Below are positions 20,071 through 23,024 of a stretch of DNA of 23,024 nucleotides, piece by piece; within the stretch, counting starts at the first letter, position 1; each line of letters begins with the position of its first letter. Source of the stretch: Malonomonas sp036526255 (GTDB taxonomy: Bacteria > Desulfobacterota > Desulfuromonadia > Desulfuromonadales > Geopsychrobacteraceae); the NCBI GenBank assembly GCA_036526255.1, contig DATCYW010000082.1, positions 1 to 23,024 of the forward strand, read 5' to 3'. The notes under the pieces were generated by a model that had not been told where the DNA came from, searched no databases, and worked only from the letters and a program-made list of their open reading frames with translations. A program made the position numbers and the translations under genes.

Positions 20071-22737
20071 TTGCCAGAGCCTGTTTCGAAACTTATCACT
20101 GCTGCGGCTGACGGCGCGCTGATTCTGACCGCCAACAAGCGGCTCTCTCGTCACCTGCGCACGACCTTTGACCGGCAGATGCAGCGCAGTGGCAAAACCG
20201 TCTGGCCGACGCCGCAGATTCTTGATTTCGACGGTTGGCTGCGTCGTAGCATTGCCGATTTAGGCGAGTTCTGGCGGCTGCTGGATGGTTTTCCGGCGTT
20301 GCGCCTCTGGGAAACCCTGATTGAAAAGGAATCGGCCGGCAGTGAACTGGAGCTGCTACAGCAGGCGGCGACCGCGCGCAAAGCGCAGGAAGCTTACCGG
20401 TTGCTGGTCGCCTACGATTGCCGATTGGATGCCTTTCCGTTGACTGAAGACCAGCGGGTGTTTAATCGCTGGCAACAGGCCTACCGTGACGAATGTCGCA
20501 AACATCAATGGCTCGACCGCGCGGAGCTTCCGGCCCTGATTTATCAGGCCATCGAAGCCGGCCGTTTAAACTTGCCAGCGAAAGTGCTGCTGACCGGGTT
20601 CGATCAGTGGGGTCCGGAGCTGGAAGGTTTGCGGCAGCTGCAACAGAAACTTGGCGGTCAGTTGCTGGACCATCAGCCCGAGCCTTTTGCTGTAACAACT
20701 CTGCAGCGGGTTGCCTGCGCCGATCCGCATCAGGAAGTGCTACAGGCCGCCCGTTGGACGCGTCAGCTGCTTGATCAGGGGGTAACCTCGATCGGCATCG
20801 TTGTGACCGACCTGCAGGCGCGCCGGCAGGAGATCGAACGGGTCTTCCGCAACCAGATTGAACCGGCTGCAGCCCTGCAGCTGGATGATGCCGAGGCCGC
20901 TTTTAGTCTGTCGCTCGGCGCTCCGCTGCTGGAGCAGGGGCCGATTCATGCCGCGCTGGAAATTCTTGCCAGCGGCTTTCGCCTCGCTATCGATCAGGCC
21001 AGTTTTCTGCTGCGCACCCCCTATCTCGGCGGCAGTCAGCTGGAAGCGGATTCTCGCGCCCGGCTCGACAGCCGGCTGCGTTCTTTCCGGCAGCAGCAGG
21101 TTTCTCTCAAACGGCTGCGTGAACTGTCGATGCAGGATGATCGTGCGCCGCTCGCTGCGGAGCAGTTCGAACGTCTGCACAAGGCCGCCGCCGACAACCG
21201 CGAACAATTGCCCGGTGACTGGGCGGCTGAATTCGACCGGTTACTGCTCTCGGTCGGTTGGCCGGGGGAACGTAGTCTGTCCAGTCGTGAATACCAACAG
21301 ATCAAAGCCTGGCGCGAAAAACTGCTGCCGGCGCTGGCATCGCTCGATCCGGTTTCACAACCGCTCGGCCGCCGGCAGGCGCTGGGGCTGTTGCGGCGCA
21401 TGGCCGCGGAGACCGAATTTCAGATTGAAGCGGCGACCGGTCCGGTTCAGGTGGTCGGCCTGCTGGAATCGGCCGGACTCGATTTTGAGCATTTATGGGT
21501 GATGGGCGTTGGTGAAGATGTGCTGCCGGCTGCCGCCCGCCCCAATCCTTTTCTGCCACTGGCGCTGCAGCTCGCAAAACAGATGCCGCACAGCGGCGCC
21601 GAGCGCGAGCTGGAGTTTGCCCGTAATGTCATCGCGCGACTTAAAATGGCCAGTCCGCAGGTGATTTTCAGCTATCCCATCCGGCAGGGTGATTGTGAGT
21701 TGCGTCCCAGCCCGTTGATTACTGATCTGCCGCTTACTGAAACACAGCAGGCCGCTGTGCAGGATGCCTGTCAGCGTTTTCACGCAGCGGCTCCTCTGTT
21801 ACTCGAAACCGATGACAGCCAGGGGCCGATGCTGACCGCCGAACGCGGCGAGGGGGGCACGGCCATCCTCAAGGATCAGGCCCTCTGTCCGTTTCGCGCC
21901 TTTGCCCATTACCGACTGAACAGTAAGGGCTTTGAGCTGGCGCAGCCCGGTCTGGATCCGCTGACCAGGGGGAACCTGCTGCACAAGGTGCTGGAATATC
22001 TCTGGCGTGAACTCAAGGAGCAACAGCAGTTGCTGGCGCTGGAACCGGTGGCGCGCACTCAGCTGATTACCGATCAGACCGCGCGCGCCTTGCAGGATTA
22101 TTTTGCCGAGCAGGTACCGCCAGCGGAGCAGATTCTGCAACTTGAAGCCAACCGCCTACAGGCGTTGGTCGATGAATGGTTGCGCGAGGTGGATGAGGTT
22201 CGCGGTTCATTCCGGGTTCTGGAACAGGAGGAGGTTCATTTTGAACAGATCGGCCCGCTGAAGATCAAAACCATCATCGACCGAATCGACCAGTTGGAGG
22301 ATGGCAGTCGCGTCATCCTCGATTACAAGACCGGAGCCGTAAAGCTTGATTCGTTGCTTGCCGAACGTTTGCTGGAGCCGCAGTTGCCGATCTATGCCAC
22401 CACCAGCTCAGCGGAACAGGCGGACGCAGTGGCCTTTGCGCAGGTGAAGCGCGGCGGCTGCAAGCTTTTTGGTGTCGCTCGCGATGCCGGGATGTTACCG
22501 AAAGTGGCCGGGGTTTCTGGCATCAAGCAAGCTCAGGAGTTGGGGTTGCAGGACTGGTTGCAGTTGCTGACGCACTGGCGGGGGCAGCTGGAACAGCTGG
22601 CGAATGATTTTGTCGCTGGCAAGGCCGCCGTCGATCCGGTCGACTTTGTCGCCGCCTGTCAGTTCTGTGATCTCGCCGGTCTTTGCCGGATTGCGGAAGC
22701 GCAGGGCATAGCGGCAGACAGGGAGGTAGACGCGTGA
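20071..22737 (+). CDS. AddB-like PD-(D/E)XK nuclease, probable DNA repair protein
   Basis: An 888-residue protein starting at TTG 20071, with AGGAG 5 bases upstream. The N-terminal two thirds resemble an inactivated UvrD-type helicase of the AddB/RecC sort: the start reads GALILTANKRLSRHLRTTFD, where an active helicase would have GxGKT, and VQVVGLLESAGLDFEHLWVMGVGEDVLP is a typical late helicase motif region. The C-terminal third is a RecB-family nuclease: the motif His in GNLLHKVLEYLW, the acidic residues in IIDRIDQLEDGSR and LDYKTGAV (D751, K753). Four cysteines, C606 (LCPFRAFAHY) and C863/C866/C872 (CQFCDLAGLC), match the Fe-S staple of AddB. Its size and layout fit the TIGR03623-type 'probable DNA repair protein'. 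The helicase gene overlaps its stop, so the two should form a complex. Confidence 0.9.
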   Translation: MPEPVSKLITAAADGALILTANKRLSRHLRTTFDRQMQRSGKTVWPTPQILDFDGWLRRSIADLGEFWRLLDGFPALRLWETLIEKESAGSELELLQQAATARKAQEAYRLLVAYDCRLDAFPLTEDQRVFNRWQQAYRDECRKHQWLDRAELPALIYQAIEAGRLNLPAKVLLTGFDQWGPELEGLRQLQQKLGGQLLDHQPEPFAVTTLQRVACADPHQEVLQAARWTRQLLDQGVTSIGIVVTDLQARRQEIERVFRNQIEPAAALQLDDAEAAFSLSLGAPLLEQGPIHAALEILASGFRLAIDQASFLLRTPYLGGSQLEADSRARLDSRLRSFRQQQVSLKRLRELSMQDDRAPLAAEQFERLHKAAADNREQLPGDWAAEFDRLLLSVGWPGERSLSSREYQQIKAWREKLLPALASLDPVSQPLGRRQALGLLRRMAAETEFQIEAATGPVQVVGLLESAGLDFEHLWVMGVGEDVLPAAARPNPFLPLALQLAKQMPHSGAERELEFARNVIARLKMASPQVIFSYPIRQGDCELRPSPLITDLPLTETQQAAVQDACQRFHAAAPLLLETDDSQGPMLTAERGEGGTAILKDQALCPFRAFAHYRLNSKGFELAQPGLDPLTRGNLLHKVLEYLWRELKEQQQLLALEPVARTQLITDQTARALQDYFAEQVPPAEQILQLEANRLQALVDEWLREVDEVRGSFRVLEQEEVHFEQIGPLKIKTIIDRIDQLEDGSRVILDYKTGAVKLDSLLAERLLEPQLPIYATTSSAEQADAVAFAQVKRGGCKLFGVARDAGMLPKVAGVSGIKQAQELGLQDWLQLLTHWRGQLEQLANDFVAGKAAVDPVDFVAACQFCDLAGLCRIAEAQGIAADREVDA

Positions 22738-23024
22738 GTACTGCCACAACGGTTGTCGATCAGGCACAACGGGCTGCGGCCATTGATCCGCAGCGCTCCT
22801 TCATCGTTCAGGCACCAGCCGGTTCCGGCAAGACCGAGCTGTTGATCCAGCGTTTTCTGGCGCTGCTGGGGCAGGTTGAACGACCGCAGCAGATTCTGGC
22901 GATCACCTTCACCCGCAAGGCGGCGGCTGAAATGCGCTGTCGCCTGCTCGACGCGCTTAATGCGGCGCAGGGCGAATGCCCAACTGAAAAACATAAGCAG
23001 CAGACTTGGACCCTGGCAAGGCTG
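22734..23024 (+). CDS. UvrD/AddA-like helicase, 5' end only
   Basis: The first 97 codons of a superfamily 1 helicase; the frame is still open at the window end. It starts at GTG 22734, overlapping the nuclease stop (GTGA), with GGAGGT (22722-22727) 6 bases upstream. Residues about 9-20 (DQAQRAAAIDPQRS) form the Q motif, followed by Walker A in FIVQAPAGSGKTELLIQRFL, then motif Ia in ILAITFTRKAAAEMRCRLLD. These motifs are those of UvrD, AddA and RecB. Its position directly behind an AddB-like nuclease favours an AddA/RecB-like role, but the C-terminal half needed to tell (nuclease domain present or absent) lies outside the window. Confidence 0.93.
   Translation, partial: MSTATTVVDQAQRAAAIDPQRSFIVQAPAGSGKTELLIQRFLALLGQVERPQQILAITFTRKAAAEMRCRLLDALNAAQGECPTEKHKQQTWTLARL

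Noticed and set aside
1..23024. CRISPR arrays, tRNA or rRNA genes, insertion sequences, prophage or toxin-antitoxin genes
   Set aside because: I looked for regular repeats with spacers, cloverleaf sequences, transposase motifs and paired small genes, and saw none. Intergenic gaps are all 140 bases or shorter.

Overview
The window is a gene-dense stretch of about 23 kb of bacterial chromosome carrying 21 complete genes and two partial ones at its ends. No rRNA, tRNA, CRISPR array or mobile element is visible. The gene set suggests an anaerobic or metal-reducing deltaproteobacterium of the Desulfuromonadales/Geobacter type. Supporting signs are a zinc-ribbon receiver protein, a receiver-kinase protein, a Cache sensor, a YhaM-like OB/HD protein, COG2509-type FAD protein, moderately high GC and GTG/TTG starts beside clear Shine-Dalgarno sites. 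That placement is an inference from gene content, not a database result.

Region 1 (1-5170, + strand): the 3' part of rlmN, then mtnP, a conserved hypothetical, a six-TPR lipoprotein resembling PilF/PilW, a zinc-ribbon receiver protein and a trimeric-type purine nucleoside phosphorylase. The TPR, receiver and PNP genes overlap at their stop/start codons. A promoter-like site then precedes a stand-alone receiver and a UspA-type protein, closed by a clear intrinsic terminator at 5146-5170.

Region 2 (5185-11030, + strand): after a good sigma70-type promoter comes a tightly packed run of a cytosolic receiver-histidine kinase, a COG2509-type FAD protein, a YhaM-like OB/HD exoribonuclease, a metallo-beta-lactamase-fold hydrolase and coaBC.

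Region 3 (11017-15033): mixed strands. A secreted zinc-dependent phospholipase C-like protein (-) overlaps coaBC tail to tail and diverges from a family 4 uracil-DNA glycosylase (+). On the minus strand follow a small unknown protein with its own promoter, an MBL-fold hydrolase, an SseB-like protein and a small histidine/tyrosine-rich lipoprotein.

Region 4 (15080-23024, + strand): a DNA-end processing block. It holds an SbcD/Mre11-like nuclease and an SbcC/Rad50-like ATPase (overlapping genes), a Cache-HAMP membrane protein preceded by a 33-bp palindrome, an AddB-like PD-(D/E)XK nuclease with four iron-sulfur-type cysteines but no Walker A, and the start of a UvrD/AddA-like helicase that runs off the window. 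These genes plausibly act together on double-strand breaks, with the glycosylase nearby adding base-excision capacity.

Most of the window is ordinary core-type sequence. The observations most worth following are the unusual hook cysteines of the Rad50-like protein, the split nuclease-helicase pair next to it, the Cache-HAMP protein with no output domain, and the large palindrome between them.
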